From NCBI GenBank assembly GCA_022559845.1, contig CM040121.1, forward strand, positions 509,992,566 through 510,056,565: 64,000 bases of DNA, given 5' to 3'. The translations under genes were made by a program, and so were the position numbers. Of this stretch, positions 1 through 11,450 are shown one piece after another. The stretch comes from Amorphophallus konjac (taxonomy: Eukaryota; Streptophyta; Magnoliopsida; Alismatales; Araceae). Position 1 is the first letter of the stretch. The number at the start of each line of letters is the position of its first letter. The notes beneath the pieces were generated by a model. The model saw only the letters and a program-made list of their open reading frames with translations, was not told where the DNA came from and made no database searches.

Positions 1-818
1 TTGTGCATGCATCGTTTCTCAAAGTCTGTACAGCCCGTGGTCGCAAGACCAAGTCTGTACATCGTCTTGTGCATGCATCGTTTCTCAAGTCTATACATCG
101 CCACTTGTTCATGCATATGTGCAAGTCTATACATTATCTGGTCGCACACACACAAGTCTATACATTCCTATCTTTACTTACGTTCACTGTTTTTGCACGC
201 CACACGGCTGAGCAAGTCTATACATCCGTATTCATTGTGCACAGTTCGTGCATCAAGTCTATACATTGTCGCCTGCTCGTGCATCTCTTCTAAGTTTATA
301 CATTGCCGCTATGTGTGTGCATCATTTAGCAAGTCTATACATTCATGCATCATTTAAAGTCTGTAAACCTTCATTGGCACTTTCACACGAAGTCAGTACA
401 GCCTTTTGTGTTGCACGAACACAAGTCTATACATTACTGTCGCATGCACTCAAAGTCCACACATGCACACACTTAGCTTGTGCATTGTGCATCCATGCTT
501 AAACTCTAGGCATAGCAAGTCTGCACATTGTCTGTACACTGCATGCAGAGTCTGCACACTCGTTGAAGACTTGTCCAAGCATTCATATTCAATGCACACA
601 CTTTCCTATATGCATTTGTGCATTGATCAAAACATGTCTATACATCGGTTGTTTTATACATACATAAAGTCAGTACATAATGTTTTATCTCTACTTGATC
701 GACTGAAGTAACTCTGTCATTAAACTGGCAGATGTCTGAGAAAGTGATCCGAGGTTGGTGCATGGCACATGATCCGAGGCTGGAAGGGCTGACAGGATGA
801 TGACACGTGGAGGAACCT
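1..818 (+). mobile_element. Truncated LTR (U3 part), same family type as solo LTR at 15067
   Basis: There is no coding potential here. The short open frames arise from the repeat array. An array of a 12-bp motif is followed by a segment with GTGATCCGAGG (about 745) and TGACACGTGG (801-810). The solo LTR at 15067-17136 has the same order: a 12-bp motif array, then GTGATCCAAGG and TGACACGTGG upstream of its TATA box. I infer this is the U3 part of a related LTR. It runs off the left edge of the window and is cut at 818, where a TRIM-like array begins. TATA, R and U5 are absent. Confidence 0.55.
40..690 (+). repeat. Degenerate 12-bp motif array (AAGTCTATACAT type)
   Basis: The core AAGTCTATACAT or a close variant recurs about every 30-60 bp, for example near 50, 89, 124, 154, 215, 255, 292, 332 and 424, with weaker copies to about 670. 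The intervening bases are not conserved. It matches position for position the variant AGGTCGATGCAT array at 15117-15545, giving the consensus ARGTCKATRCAT. Confidence 0.75.
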
Positions 819-1867
819 TGATGTGAAACGAGATTGGGAGGGGATGGCCTTCTACAACCTTCAGATCATTGTTGCGCTATAGGTTCCTAGCGCCTTCATG
901 AAGATCGCGCTAGGACGATATGGCGCCTTCTCAGACAGCAGCCGGACGAAAAAGTTGGACTTGGGGGCGCTCGTGGATGACTTCGGGGGAGTGATTCACA
1001 AGGGGAGGGCACATAGGAGAGTGGATATGACACGGGGGGTATTTTAAACAAAACATGGGGGCCCTAAACATCGATTAAACTAACCTATTGCTAGCTAGGA
1101 TAACTTGGTGAATGTGGGAGCGGGGGTGGGCGACGAGGGAGAAAGGGGCATGGCAGGGCGAGCTAGGACTAGTAGGGTGTTGGCTGGGGCATCACACCCG
1201 ATCCCATCGCAGGACCGGTGCAACCAAACTCCGTCTTGATCATAGCCACGTCGTTGGCGGTGGTGGAGGACGTCGATCGTCGGTGGAGGAAGAACGGAGC
1301 CCGAATGGGGCCTCACACCCGGCCTCTTCTCAAAGCCGATGCACCCGGAGCTTCGAACGGCCTCCGTGAAGGGAAAAAGGGAGGATTAGAAGAAGAACAT
1401 GGGCATCGCACCCGTAGAGGGGAGGAGGGAGGGATTCCAAAGATTGGGGGGGAAGATAAGAGATATAGCCATGCTATACTCACTCATTTTCTCAAATCAT
1501 TTCTATTCCATTACTTAATCAAACGAGATGGAGTACATATATAGGGGGAAGGGGAAGCCTAAACGACACTAAAACATCAATTACAACAGTGGGAAACAGC
1601 GAACATTGAAGTCATTGGGAGTTCCAAGGGCTGGGTAGTTGGGGCGTCTGCAGTTGACCGTCTGCCTGAGAACGCGCTAAGGAAACCTAGCGCCTTCTTC
1701 AGGTCGCGCTACCCAAAGGTAGCGCGTTAATCTCCAGCCCAGCAGCTTCGTCGACCGGCTTTGGCGGTAGCTAGATTGATTTCCATCAAACCCCTCCACT
1801 TTGGAAGGTTCATCCTCGAACCTAGAAGCTCAAGATCCCAGTCTGTGAGAACAGGCTGGTTCCCTAA

Positions 1868-1879
1868 GCTCTGATACCA
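1868..1879 (-). other. Primer-binding site, tRNA-iMet type (array copy 1)
   Basis: On the minus strand this reads TGGTATCAGAGC, the standard plant initiator-methionine tRNA primer-binding site, two bases from the LTR end. Confidence 0.9.
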
Positions 1880-2930
1880 TTTGATGTGAAACGAGATTGG
1901 GAGGGGATGGCCTTCTACAACCTTCAGATCATTGTCGCGCTATAGGTTCCTAGCGCCTTCATGAAGATCGCGCTAGGACGATATGGCGCCTTCTCAGACA
2001 GCAGCCGGATGAAAAAGTTGGACTTGGGGGCGCTCGTGGATGACTTCGGGGGAGTGATTCACAAGGGGAGGGCACATAGGAGAGTGGATATGACACGGGG
2101 GGGATTTTAAACAAAACATGGGGGCCCTAAACATCGATTAAACTAACCTATTGCTAGCTAGGATAACTTGGTGAATGTGGGAGCGGGGGTGGGCGACGAG
2201 GGAGAAAGGGGCATGGCAGGGCGAGCTAGGACTAGTAGGGTGTTGGCTGGGGCATCACACCCAATCCCATCGCAGGACCGGTGCAACCAAACTCCGTCTT
2301 GATCATAGCCACGTCGTTGGCGGTGGTGGAGGACGTCGATCGTCGGTGGAGGAAGAACGGAGCCCGAATGGGGCCTCACACCCGGTCTCTTCTCAAAGCC
2401 GATGCACCCGGAGCTTCGAACGGCCTCCGTGAAGGGAAAAAGGGAGGATTAGAAGAAGAACATGGGCATCGCACCCGTAGAGGGGAGGAGGGAGGGATTC
2501 CAAAGATTGGGGGGAAAGATAAGAGATATAGCCATGCTATACTCACTCATTTTCTCAAATCATTTCTATTCCATTACTTAATCAAACGAGATGGAGTACA
2601 TATATAGGGGGAAGGGGAAGCCTAAACGACACTAAAACATCAATTACAACAGTGGGAAACAGCGAACATTGAAGTCATTGGGAGTTCCAAGGGCTAGGTA
2701 GTTGGGGCGTCTGCAGTTGACCGTCTGCCTGAGAACGCGCTAAGGAAACCTAGCGCCTTCTTCAGGTCGCGCTACCCAAAGGTAGCGCGTTAATCTCCAG
2801 CCCAGCAGCTTCGTCGACCGGCTTTGGCGGTAGCTAGATTGATTTCCATCAAACCCCTCCACTTTGGAAGGTTCATCCTCGAACCTAGAAGCTCAAGATC
2901 CCAGTCTGTGAGAACAGGCTGGTTCCCTAA

Positions 2931-2942
2931 GCTCTGATACCA
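2931..2942 (-). other. Primer-binding site, tRNA-iMet type (array copy 2)
   Basis: Same TGGTATCAGAGC as in the first internal domain, at the same distance from the LTR. Confidence 0.9.
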
Positions 2943-3914
2943 TTTGATGTGAAACGAGATTGGGAGGGGATGGCCTTCTACAACCTTCAGATCATTGTCG
3001 CGCTATAGGTTCCTAGCGCCTTCATGAAGATCGCGCTAGGACGATATGGCGCCTTCTCAGACAGCAGCCGGATGAAAAAGTTGGACTTGGGGGCGCTCGT
3101 GGATGACTTCGGGGGAGTGATTCACAAGGGGAGGGCACATAGGAGAGTGGATATGACACAAGGGGGATTTTAAACAAAACATGGGGGCCCTAAACATCGA
3201 TTAAACTAACCTATTGCTAGCTAGGATAACTTGGTGAATGTGGGAGCGGGGGTGGGCGACGAGGGAGAAAGGGGCATGGCAGGGCGAGCTAGGACTAGTA
3301 GGGTGTTGGCTGGGGCATCACACCCGATCCCATCGCAGGACCGGTGCAACCAAACTCCGTCTTGATCATAGCCACGTCGTTGGCGGTGGTGGAGGACGTC
3401 GATCGTCGGTGGAGGAAGAACGGAGCCCGAATGGGGCCTCACACCCGGCCTCTTCTCAAAGCCGATGCACCCGGAGCTTCGAACGGCCTCCGTGAAGGGA
3501 AAAAGGGAGGATTAGAAGAAGAACATGGGCATCGCACCCGTAGAGGGGAGGAGGGAGGGATTCTAAAGATTGGGGGGGAAGATAAAAGATATAGCCATGC
3601 TATACTCACTCATTTTCTCAAATCATTTCTATTCCATTACTTAATCAAACAAGATGGAGTACATATATAGGGGGAAGGGGAAGCCTAAACGACACTAAAA
3701 CATCAATTACAACAGTGGGAAATAGCGAACATTGAAGTCATTGGGAGTTCCAAGGGCTGGGTAGTTGGGGCGTCTGCAGTTGACCGTCTGCCTGAGAACG
3801 CGCTAGGGAAACCTAGCGCCTTCTTCAGGTCGCGCTACCCAAAGGTAGCGCGTTAATCTCCAGCCCAGCAGCTTCGTCGACCGGCTTTGGCGGTAGCTAG
3901 CTTGATTTCCATCA

Positions 3915-4493
3915 GAACGACTCCCCTCGGGAGCCATTACAAAGTTACAAGCCTATAGTGATGGTCCCTTCCCAGTCCTGCGGAAGATTGGCGCCAATGC
4001 CTATGTTGCGGATTTACCTCCCGAATATGGGATTAGCTCGACCTTTAATGTGGCGGACCTAGTGGCCTACAAGGAACCCACAGCGATTCCTAGTGACCTT
4101 TTCGAGCCTTCTCCTCCCCTTGAGAGTGAGCCCACCCCTGTGCGTCCCACATCCTTGAGAGCACCGCGCGAGCATATTGAGAGGATACTGGATGAGCACG
4201 TGACCACTACAAGGAGCAGGGAGTACCAGCGCTACCTTGACCGCTGGCGGGACCGTCCACCATCAGATGATTCCTGGATCAGTCGGGAAGATCTCCAGCG
4301 CCTTGATCCAGACCTGCTGGAGCACTACCATAGCAGTGTTCCCCCTTACTCGACGGAGTCGAGTTCCAGCCGCCTCGGGAGGGTTGGTGGGGACACCGGG
4401 CCCACTGTCGGGCCCAATGCTCGGAGCCGACACCGCACCGCCACTGCACCGAGCTTATGGCTCGGCGACTCATTTGAAGACTCGGCGTCCTGA
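3915..4493 (+). pseudogene. Chromovirus (Ty3/gypsy) integrase C-terminus with chromodomain, 5'-truncated
   Basis: An open frame runs from the array edge at 3915 to a TGA at 4491-4493. It opens with the integrase C-terminal SH3-like module (GPFPVLRKIGANAY, then FNVADLVAYKEP), which follows the catalytic core in plant gypsy polyproteins and helps bind target DNA. It continues into a chromodomain-like segment (IERILDEHV, then YLDRWRDRPPSDDSWI and LQRLDPDLLE). The chromodomain is the targeting module of chromoviruses. Protease, RT, RNase H and the integrase core are missing, because the frame is cut by the TRIM-like array. The lineage within chromoviruses is not certain. Confidence 0.8.
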
Positions 4494-5140
4494 GCATAAT
4501 ATTTATTTGTGTGTATTTGTATTGTACATATTTGTGTATTGTGTGTAAAATACATGTATTAGTACATGTATTTTTATTTTCGGCTTATTAGGCTAAGTCA
4601 TAGTCAATAAACATGTGTGTTTTGTGTATTTTATTTGGTTAAAACCTCCAAGTCAAAAGTTAGGTAAGTAAGCTTGTTTTATTAGGCTAAGGACATATGT
4701 GCTATTTGTAAAGTTTGAAAGGTGTGGTTGCTATAGCCTCCTCCTATATAAAGTAAGGCCAAGAGTGTTACGAGATATGAATGATGAATTGAAAAGAAAG
4801 TTTGTTGTACATGAGAGGAGAGCTCCTCTCTTGTGCTATTCCCTTCCCTCCTTTCTCCCTTGTGAGATTTGAGTGTCGCCCAGTGTGAGACCGTCCGGCG
4901 TGAGGCCGAGCTGTGTGAGATAGCAGTTATCTATTCCCGTCCTGTTCGTGTCCCGAGTGCCGTCGATCCATTCCCACGTCGCCGCCGCGTCAACGACAAA
5001 CCCCACTAGTGTCTTGACTAACCGCCGCGTGCCACCGACGCGAACACGGCCGAGTCGCAGACCCACGCCGAACCACAAGTGTCTCAAGCAACTCGCAAGG
5101 CTGGAAAGCGACAAGTGAGAGGTGAAACAGGAACAAACCA
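4494..5140 (+). mobile_element. Probable 3' LTR of the chromovirus
   Basis: AT-rich sequence directly follows the pol stop codon. It has a TATA box (TATATAAA, 4745-4752) and then a pyrimidine-rich, CpG-rich leader-like segment, which is the U3-TATA-R/U5 order expected of an LTR. In chromoviruses the LTR often starts at or within the end of pol. The exact ends are not resolved, and the 5' LTR partner is not in the window. A TRIM-like element has inserted at its right end. Confidence 0.5.
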
Positions 5141-6113
5141 TGATGGAAATCAAGCTAGCTGCCGCCAAAGCCGGTCGACGAAGCTGCTGGGCTGGAGATT
5201 AACGCACTACCTTTGGGTAGCGCGACCTGAAGAAGGCGCTAGGTTTCCCTAGCGCGTTCTCAGGCAGACGGTCAACTGCAGACGCCCCAACTACCCAGCC
5301 CTTGGAACTCCCAATGACTTCAATGTTCGCTGTTTCCCACTGTTGTAATTGATGTTTTAGTGTCATTTAGGCTTCCCCTTCCCCCTATATATGTACTCCA
5401 TCTCGTTTGATTAAGTAATGGAATAGAAATGATTTGAGAAAATGAGTGAGTATAGCATGGCTATATCTCTTATCTCCCCCCCCCAATCTTTGGAATCCCT
5501 CCCTCCTCCCCTCTACGGGTGCGATGCCCATGTTCTTCTTCTAATCCTCCCTTTTCCCCTTCACGGAGGCCGTTCGAAGCTCCGGGTGCATCGGCTTTGA
5601 GAAGAGGCCGGGTGTGAGGCCCCATTCGGGCTCCGTTCTTCCTCTACCGATGATCGACGTCCTCCACCACCGCCAACGACGTGGCTATGATCAAGACGGA
5701 GTTTGGTTGCACCGGTCCTGCGATGGGATCGGGTGTGATGCCCCAGCCAACACCCTACTAGTCCTAGCTCGCCCTGCCATGCCCCTTTCTCCCTCGTCGC
5801 CCACCCCCGCTCCCACATTCACCAAGTTATCCTAGCTAGCAATAGGTTAGTTTAATCGATGTTTAGGGCCCCCATGTTTTGTTTAAAATCCCCCCCGTGT
5901 CATATCCACTCTCCTATGTGCCCTCCCCTTGTGAATCACTCCCCCGAAGTCATCCACGAGCGCCCCCAAGTCCAACTTTTTCGTCCGGCTGCTGTCTGAG
6001 AAGGCGCCATATCATCCTAGCGTGATCTTCATGAAAGCGCTAGGAACCTATAGCGCGACAATGATCTGAAGGTTGTAGAAGGCCATCCCCTCCCAATCTC
6101 ATTTCACATCAAA

Positions 6114-6125
6114 TGGTATCAGAGC
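6114..6125 (+). other. Primer-binding site, tRNA-iMet type
   Basis: TGGTATCAGAGC, two bases after the LTR end CATCA. Confidence 0.92.
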
Positions 6126-6190
6126 TTAGGGAACCAGCCTGTTCTCACAGACTGGGATCTTGAGCTTCTAGGTTCGAGGATGAACCTTCC

Positions 6191-6204
6191 AAAGTGGAGG
6201 GGTT
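6191..6204 (+). other. Polypurine tract of TRIM-like element
   Basis: AAAGTGGAGGGGTT lies directly before the second LTR (TGATGGAAATC). It is the expected primer site for plus-strand DNA synthesis. Confidence 0.85.
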
Positions 6205-7180
6205 TGATGGAAATCAAGCTAGCTGCCGCCAACCCGGTCGACGAAGCTGTTGGGCTGGAGATTAACGCGCTACCTTTGGGTAGCGCGACCTGAAGAAGGC
6301 GCTAGGTTTCCCTAGCGCGTTCTCAGGCAGACGGTCAACTGCAGACGCCCCAACTACCCAGCCCTTGGAACTCCCAATGACTTCAATGTTCGCTGTTTCC
6401 CACTGTTGTAATTGATGTTTTAGTGTCGTTTAGGCTTCCCCTTCCCCCTATATATGTACTCCATCTCGTTTGATTAAGTAATGGAATAGAAATGATTTGA
6501 GAAAATAAGTGAGTATAGCATGGCTATATCTCTTATCTTCCCCCCCCCAATCTTTGGAATCCCTCCCTCCTCCCCTCTACGGGTGCGATGCCCATGTTCT
6601 TCTTCTAATCCTCCCTTTTCCCCTTCACGGAGGCCGTTCGAAGCTCCGGGTGCATCGGCTTTGAGAAGAGGCCGGGTGTGAGGCCCCATTCGGGCTCCGT
6701 TCTTCCTCCACCGACGATCGACGTCCTCCACCACCGCCAACGACGTGGCTATGATCAAGACGGAGTTTGGTTGCACCGGTCCTGCGATGGGATCGGGTGT
6801 GATGCCCCAGCCAACACCCTACTAGTCCTAGCTCGCCCTGCCATGCCCCTTTCTCCCTCGTCGCCCACCCCCGCTCCCACATTCACCAAGTTATCCTAGC
6901 TAGCAATAGGTTAGTTTAATCGATGTTTAGGGCCCCCATGTTTTGTTTAAAATCCCCCCCGTGTCATATCCACTCTCCTATGTGCCCTCCCCTTGTGAAT
7001 CACTCCCCCGAAGTCATCCACGAGCGCCCCCAAGTCCAACTTTTTCGTCCGGCTGCTGTCTGAGAAGGCGTCATATCGTCCTAGCGCGATCTTCATGAAG
7101 GCGCTAGGAACCTATAGCGCGACAATGATCTGAAGGTTGTAGAAGGCCATCCCCTCCCAATCTCGTTTCACATCAAACCA

Positions 7181-9050
7181 AGTACTAGCCAGGGTCACGC
7201 CCGTCGGCGTCAGTCCTCTGCCCCTGACCACGTGTGCACACACTGGCTCCTGCCTAGAGCCAGGCCTCTAGCTAGTTTTCTCCCCCCGTAGGATGCTACG
7301 GTAACCACAGGAGCCGACGGAAACTAGCTTACAAACCGTATATCAGGGTCACCCCTCGACTGCAGGACGTCAAGGGTGACGAAAAGAGAAAGCTCGAAAC
7401 GCGGCGCTGAAGTATAGACAGATAAACATGCACTGTCACCCATACCTCAAACACCAAGGGCAGCACAAGAAACTACTGACAGACTCGGAAACGTAGTCTT
7501 AGCCTTCATAGGAACATCAACCGACGTCCACGGGGAAAGCGGCCAGACCACGGGAGCGACAGACATCACCCTAACATAGACAGACACACATACAGACACG
7601 CCACAAACCTACCTCTAAATAGACCCTAACATCACCTAAGACGGACCAACACAGAACAAAACAAACCAACAGCCATCACGGCCACAAGGACTGTAACGCA
7701 CCCCCGTAGGCGCGTTACACTGCTCTGACGCACCAGGACAGGGGCGTCAGGGCCAATGGACCTACGACCCAAGCGCAGGCGATGCAACGCACCATGCCAG
7801 GCGCGTTACACACCCCTGACGGTCCAGAGATGGGCCATCAGAGTGAAACCGACATGAACCCCAAGAAGGCGATTAGGCTATGACGCGCCTCAACAGGGGC
7901 GTCACAGTCATGTAATGGTCCGGACTGGTCCGTTACACTGACCTAGCCTTGACAACGCAAAATGACTAACTGTTGTGGCGGTCTATCGAGGGACCGTCAC
8001 AGCGTGTAACGGTCTCTGGGACGACCGTTACACCGACACGTCGAACCAAACAGTGGAATGGCAGAATCGGCTCGTTCCACGCCCCATTCACGCCAAAGCA
8101 TAGGAAAACAAAGCCACACGATGAAACACAAGGTCTGGAGGCTAAAAAGCCCACATGCACGCGCCGGATCGCGAGATCAGGGTGATTTCTTCAAATCGAC
8201 CCAAAACAAGTCACCGGGGTTCCCGGACTCCTACCAGCCTCGAATGACGACCAATCGACAAGAAATTAACATGAATGGGATCCAGACATACTAGTGGTCA
8301 TTTTGACACTAACTACACCGCGAATGGTTGCCATTTTCCGGCGAACCCTGAAAACCCCAAAAATTATGATTTTCACTAAACCGGCCCAATCTCCCCCGAT
8401 CGAGCACCAAACTACGCACGGAAGCAGGGAAAACGTGCAGAACGAAGTGGCGGTCCATCTCCTTACCTCCACCGAAGAAACCGTGCCCCCAAGGGACTAA
8501 ACCATGCCGAAAACCACCGAATCACGAACGACGCCCTCTCAGAATCCACCGAGGGATCGCGCCCGCCACGCTCCATCTGCTACTCCTTCTCGCGAACCGA
8601 TCACCCGAGCACGTCCACGCCTCAGCCAGCTCTGCAACGGTGCGCGCCCCGCGCCGAACAGACCAGAGACGGGAGAGAACGGAGTGAGATAGCGTGATGT
8701 TGAAAATGAGTAGGAGAGATAGTGGAATTGAATTTATAGAAAGAAACTGGGAAATTTTCCTAATTTCTGAAAAATCTGATTTTTGGCCCTATCTCAGAAA
8801 AATACGCAAAAATAGTCAAAACGATCGGCTCGAAGAGTACATCGCCACTATATCATCCACGAGTCGATGAATTGAGAGGTAAACTCACCGCAGGGTTCCG
8901 TAACTAGTACGAGAGAAAAACCCACACGGATCGTAAAAATCAACTCGGGAGCTACAAAGGCAATCCGAAACTCTCCGAAACGGATCCGAAAGACCCAATA
9001 AAGATCAAACCAGACCCATTAAGGATCCATAAAAGATCCGAGACATTACA
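7181..9050 (-). mobile_element. Probable LTR, minus orientation
   Basis: There is no gene in this 1.9 kb. On the minus strand the segment begins TGTAATGTCTCGG at 9050, exactly where Tat integrase coding sequence resumes on the plus strand. It has a TATA box (minus-strand TATAAA at 8733-8738) followed by a GC-rich transcribed-leader-like region. I infer an LTR that interrupted the Tat element. The left edge is not resolved, since the TRIM-like element with TSD AACCA sits there, and no TSD was found for this LTR. Confidence 0.4.
7690..8040. repeat. CpG-rich palindrome array (GTTACAC / GGGGCGTCA types)
   Basis: Short inverted motifs recur: GCGTTACAC (about 7711, 7803), CCGTTACAC (7930, 8026), GTAACGG (about 8006), and GGGGCGTCA or its partner (7741, 7897). 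They resemble in style, but not in sequence, the hairpin arrays in the other LTR families of this window. Confidence 0.55.
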
Positions 9051-10065
9051 AAGGTCACTCGCCAGGATCTTGCTACGGTAAGGATATTGGTGGCCCACTC
9101 TGCAGCGCGACTGCTCGACCTACGTGCAGCACTGCGACCGATGCCAGCGATTTTACCACTTCATCCATCAACCGACAACGGAGCTCGTTACCCTAGCCGA
9201 GCCATATCCTTTCGCTCGCTGGGGAATCAACATCCTCGGGCCGTTCCCTACGGCTCAAGCCCAGAAGAAGTTCATCATCATCGCCATTGACTACTTCACC
9301 AAATGGATCGAGGCCGAAGCCACAGCAAGAATCACCGAGACAGTCGTCTGGAGTTTCGTCTGGAACTTGATTATCTGTCGCTACGGCATCCCCCAAGTGA
9401 TAGTGAGCTATAATGGTCGGTAATTTGATTCTCGTTATTTACGAGACAAATGCGCCGACCTAAATATTCGCAATCACTTCACCTCGGTCGCCCACCCTTA
9501 GGCTAACGGGCTGGTCGAAAATGCCAACAAGACTATCTTAAAAGGCATCAAGACCAGGCTCAGCAAAGCCTAGGGCAGCTGGCTTGAGGAATCGCCGAAC
9601 GTACTTTGGTCACATAGAATGACTCCCAGAACGGCAACCGGTGAAAGCCCCTTTCAGTTGGTGTACGGAGCCGAGGCCGTTATCCCATTGGAGATTGCCA
9701 ATCCCTCCCTCCAAGTCATCTGTTTCTCCCACGAGGCAAACGACCAGAAATTGCTTGAAAACCTCGACCTAGCAGATGAGCTTCGAGAGATTGCCAGCAT
9801 CCGAACAACGGAATATCAACGCCGCCTCACTCGATACTACAACGCCAAAGTCCGAGATAGACACTTTCAATCGGGAGATTTCGTCCTCAGGAAAGCCGAA
9901 GCCTCTCGACCACTTGAGGCGGCGGGCAAGCTATCCCCTAATTGGGAAGGCCCCTACCGAGTGGTCGAAACGCTCGGGAAAGGAGCATACCGGCTATGCA
10001 CGATGGAAGGAGAACCCATCCCTCGGACCTGGAACGTGACTACACTACGCAAGTTCTATTTATGA
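9051..10065 (+). pseudogene. Tat-type Ty3/gypsy integrase, 5'-truncated and broken
   Basis: The reading frame starts inside the zinc-binding N-terminus of integrase (GYWWPTL, then CSTYVQHCDRC) and runs through the core (INILGPFP, AIDYFTKWIEAEA) and the C-terminal module (NWEGPYRV, then NVTTLRKFYL at the stop). That ending and the spacing are typical of Tat-lineage elements. It is dead. An in-frame stop precedes GYWW, and three further stops fall in the core region (about 9421, 9500 and 9571), mostly at positions where glutamine is expected. The second catalytic aspartate appears as Tyr (VSYNGR). RT and RNase H are missing upstream. Confidence 0.85.
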
Positions 10066-11450
10066 ACGCCGAGCATTGTGTAAGCAATATGGAAATAAAA
10101 CAAAAGCCTCCTTTCCTTTATTTAAACAACTTGCTTGTACATCAGAAAGGCCGAAACCAAGAAAATACATGTCAAAAAAACAAAAAATCCATCTGGCGCA
10201 GCCGTATGAGCCCATCGCTCGGCTGACTCGGTTGACCTTCCTACGTCCAGCCACTGACTCTGCCTTGTGCAGAAACTGGCTCGGATAAAGGGTAGTCGAC
10301 CCCGTTGGCTCGGGTAGCTCGGAACAAAGGTGACAGAGGGATTAGGAAGGAGAAGGCTACCTTCCAAGTTGACAGAGATGGAGGAAGGGGAAGAGGGAAC
10401 GCATATGAAGGCATCCTCCCCGCCAATCTGCCAACTCTTTGGAAGGCAGAGAGTGCAGGCACCCTCTGAAGAGTGAAAGAAATGATGGGAAGAGCAGAAG
10501 AGGGAACAAGAAACCAGCAGAGCGAGACGAGGAGGCAGGGGAAAGCCCGGAATGGAGGGAGCTTAATTGGCTTCCTCCTCCCCTCCGTGAAGTGAGCAGG
10601 AAGGGACTGGCGGCAGGGATGCCTGATGCCCCCATCCATCCACCATCTCCCCCCCCCCCCGCAAGCGCCGCCGGAACTGATAAAAAGAAGACAACGTGCC
10701 TTCGCACGTCGAACCCTCTTTAAATCTGTCTGCCGGCCGTCAAACCCTCTTTAAACCCGAAGCAGCAAGGACTCTCTGCCCCCCCGTCATCGACAACTTC
10801 ATCTTTCGGAGCATCTTCCATGCTTCAAATATAATGGCACAACGCTGCGTGAAGAGAGAATGAGGAAAGACTGTTGGGGAAAACCCTAAGCGGTGGAGAG
10901 GAAGGGACGACCTTCAGACCTTTTATAGGCAAAGGGAGGCTATTTGCCTTAAATGATTCTCCCCTCGAAAACATGCCAAAGGGACCTCTCCCTACGAACG
11001 GTCACCTCAAACTTCTCATTTCCGCCCCAACAGGACATACGAAGCGGCCAAACATTCAAAGCATGAGAGAACGGAAAGACACCCTATCAGACGCTCACCC
11101 AACCATCAGGCGAGATCCACGTAGAAAGTATCGTCACTTTCTAACTACTGCAGATATGCTGAACAAAATACGGCAATGGCGATACGAAATAGTTAAGTCT
11201 TCATCATAATGCTATTGCCTTACTTTTTTTCTACACAACATGGAAAGTTTTCCTTCAAAAAAGGAAAAGACATGCAAAAAGAGAAAGCAAAGCAGATACA
11301 TTAGGCCTCTGGCCCACCCGAAGCTCAGAAGTGGAAGGCTCAAACGGTTTGCCCCTAGCACCCACGGTGACGGTCGACCCTGGCACTGACCCCACCGGCG
11401 TGGGAACTGCCTTGGTTGCGCGCCCTCCCGAGGCATCCGGAGTTGGCGAC
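10066..11450. other. Untranslated spacer between Tat pol and antisense ORF
   Basis: I see no gene here. The segment is compositionally mixed and has a C-run (about 10650-10660). Its position between pol and an antisense ORF matches the long spacer known in Tat/Grande-type elements. Short ORFs in it have no recognisable domains. Confidence 0.5.

Larger units (their letters stand above)
819..3914 (-). mobile_element. Tandem array of TRIM-like LTR element (LTR-int-LTR-int-LTR)
   Basis: Three near-identical 970-bp LTRs lie at 819-1788, 1882-2851 and 2945-3914, separated by two 93-bp internal domains at 1789-1881 and 2852-2944. On the minus strand each LTR starts TGATGGAAATC and ends TTTCACATCA. 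Each internal domain consists only of a primer-binding site two bases after the LTR and a polypurine tract abutting the next LTR. There is no coding capacity, and the short repeated ORFs within the LTRs are by-products. The LTRs contain GCGCTACC/GGTAGCGC and GCGCTAGG/CCTAGCGC hairpins. The arrangement fits unequal recombination between LTRs. No TSD is visible: AACCT lies left and GAACG right, and the two flanks belong to unrelated elements. Confidence 0.85.
5141..7175 (+). mobile_element. Complete TRIM-like element, TSD AACCA
   Basis: The LTRs are at 5141-6111 and 6205-7175 (971 bp each), with a 93-bp internal domain at 6112-6204. The element is flanked by a perfect 5-bp duplication AACCA (5136-5140 and 7176-7180), so it is an intact single insertion. 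It is the plus-strand version of the 819-3914 array units. The internal domain holds only a TGGTATCAGAGC primer-binding site and an AAAGTGGAGGGGTT polypurine tract. It encodes no protein, so it must use enzymes from another element. LTRs of about 970 bp are long for a TRIM, whose LTRs are usually a few hundred bp. Confidence 0.92.

Noticed and set aside
1..710. CRISPR-like direct repeats
   Set aside because: Cores are 12 bp and degenerate, spacing is irregular, and the context is a plant LTR, not a bacterial locus.
1112..3670. Three sets of 73-, 85- and 108-residue ORFs repeated on both strands (also 5561-6899)
   Set aside because: They repeat only because the TRIM-like LTR repeats, overlap each other on both strands, and have no domain or codon pattern of a gene.
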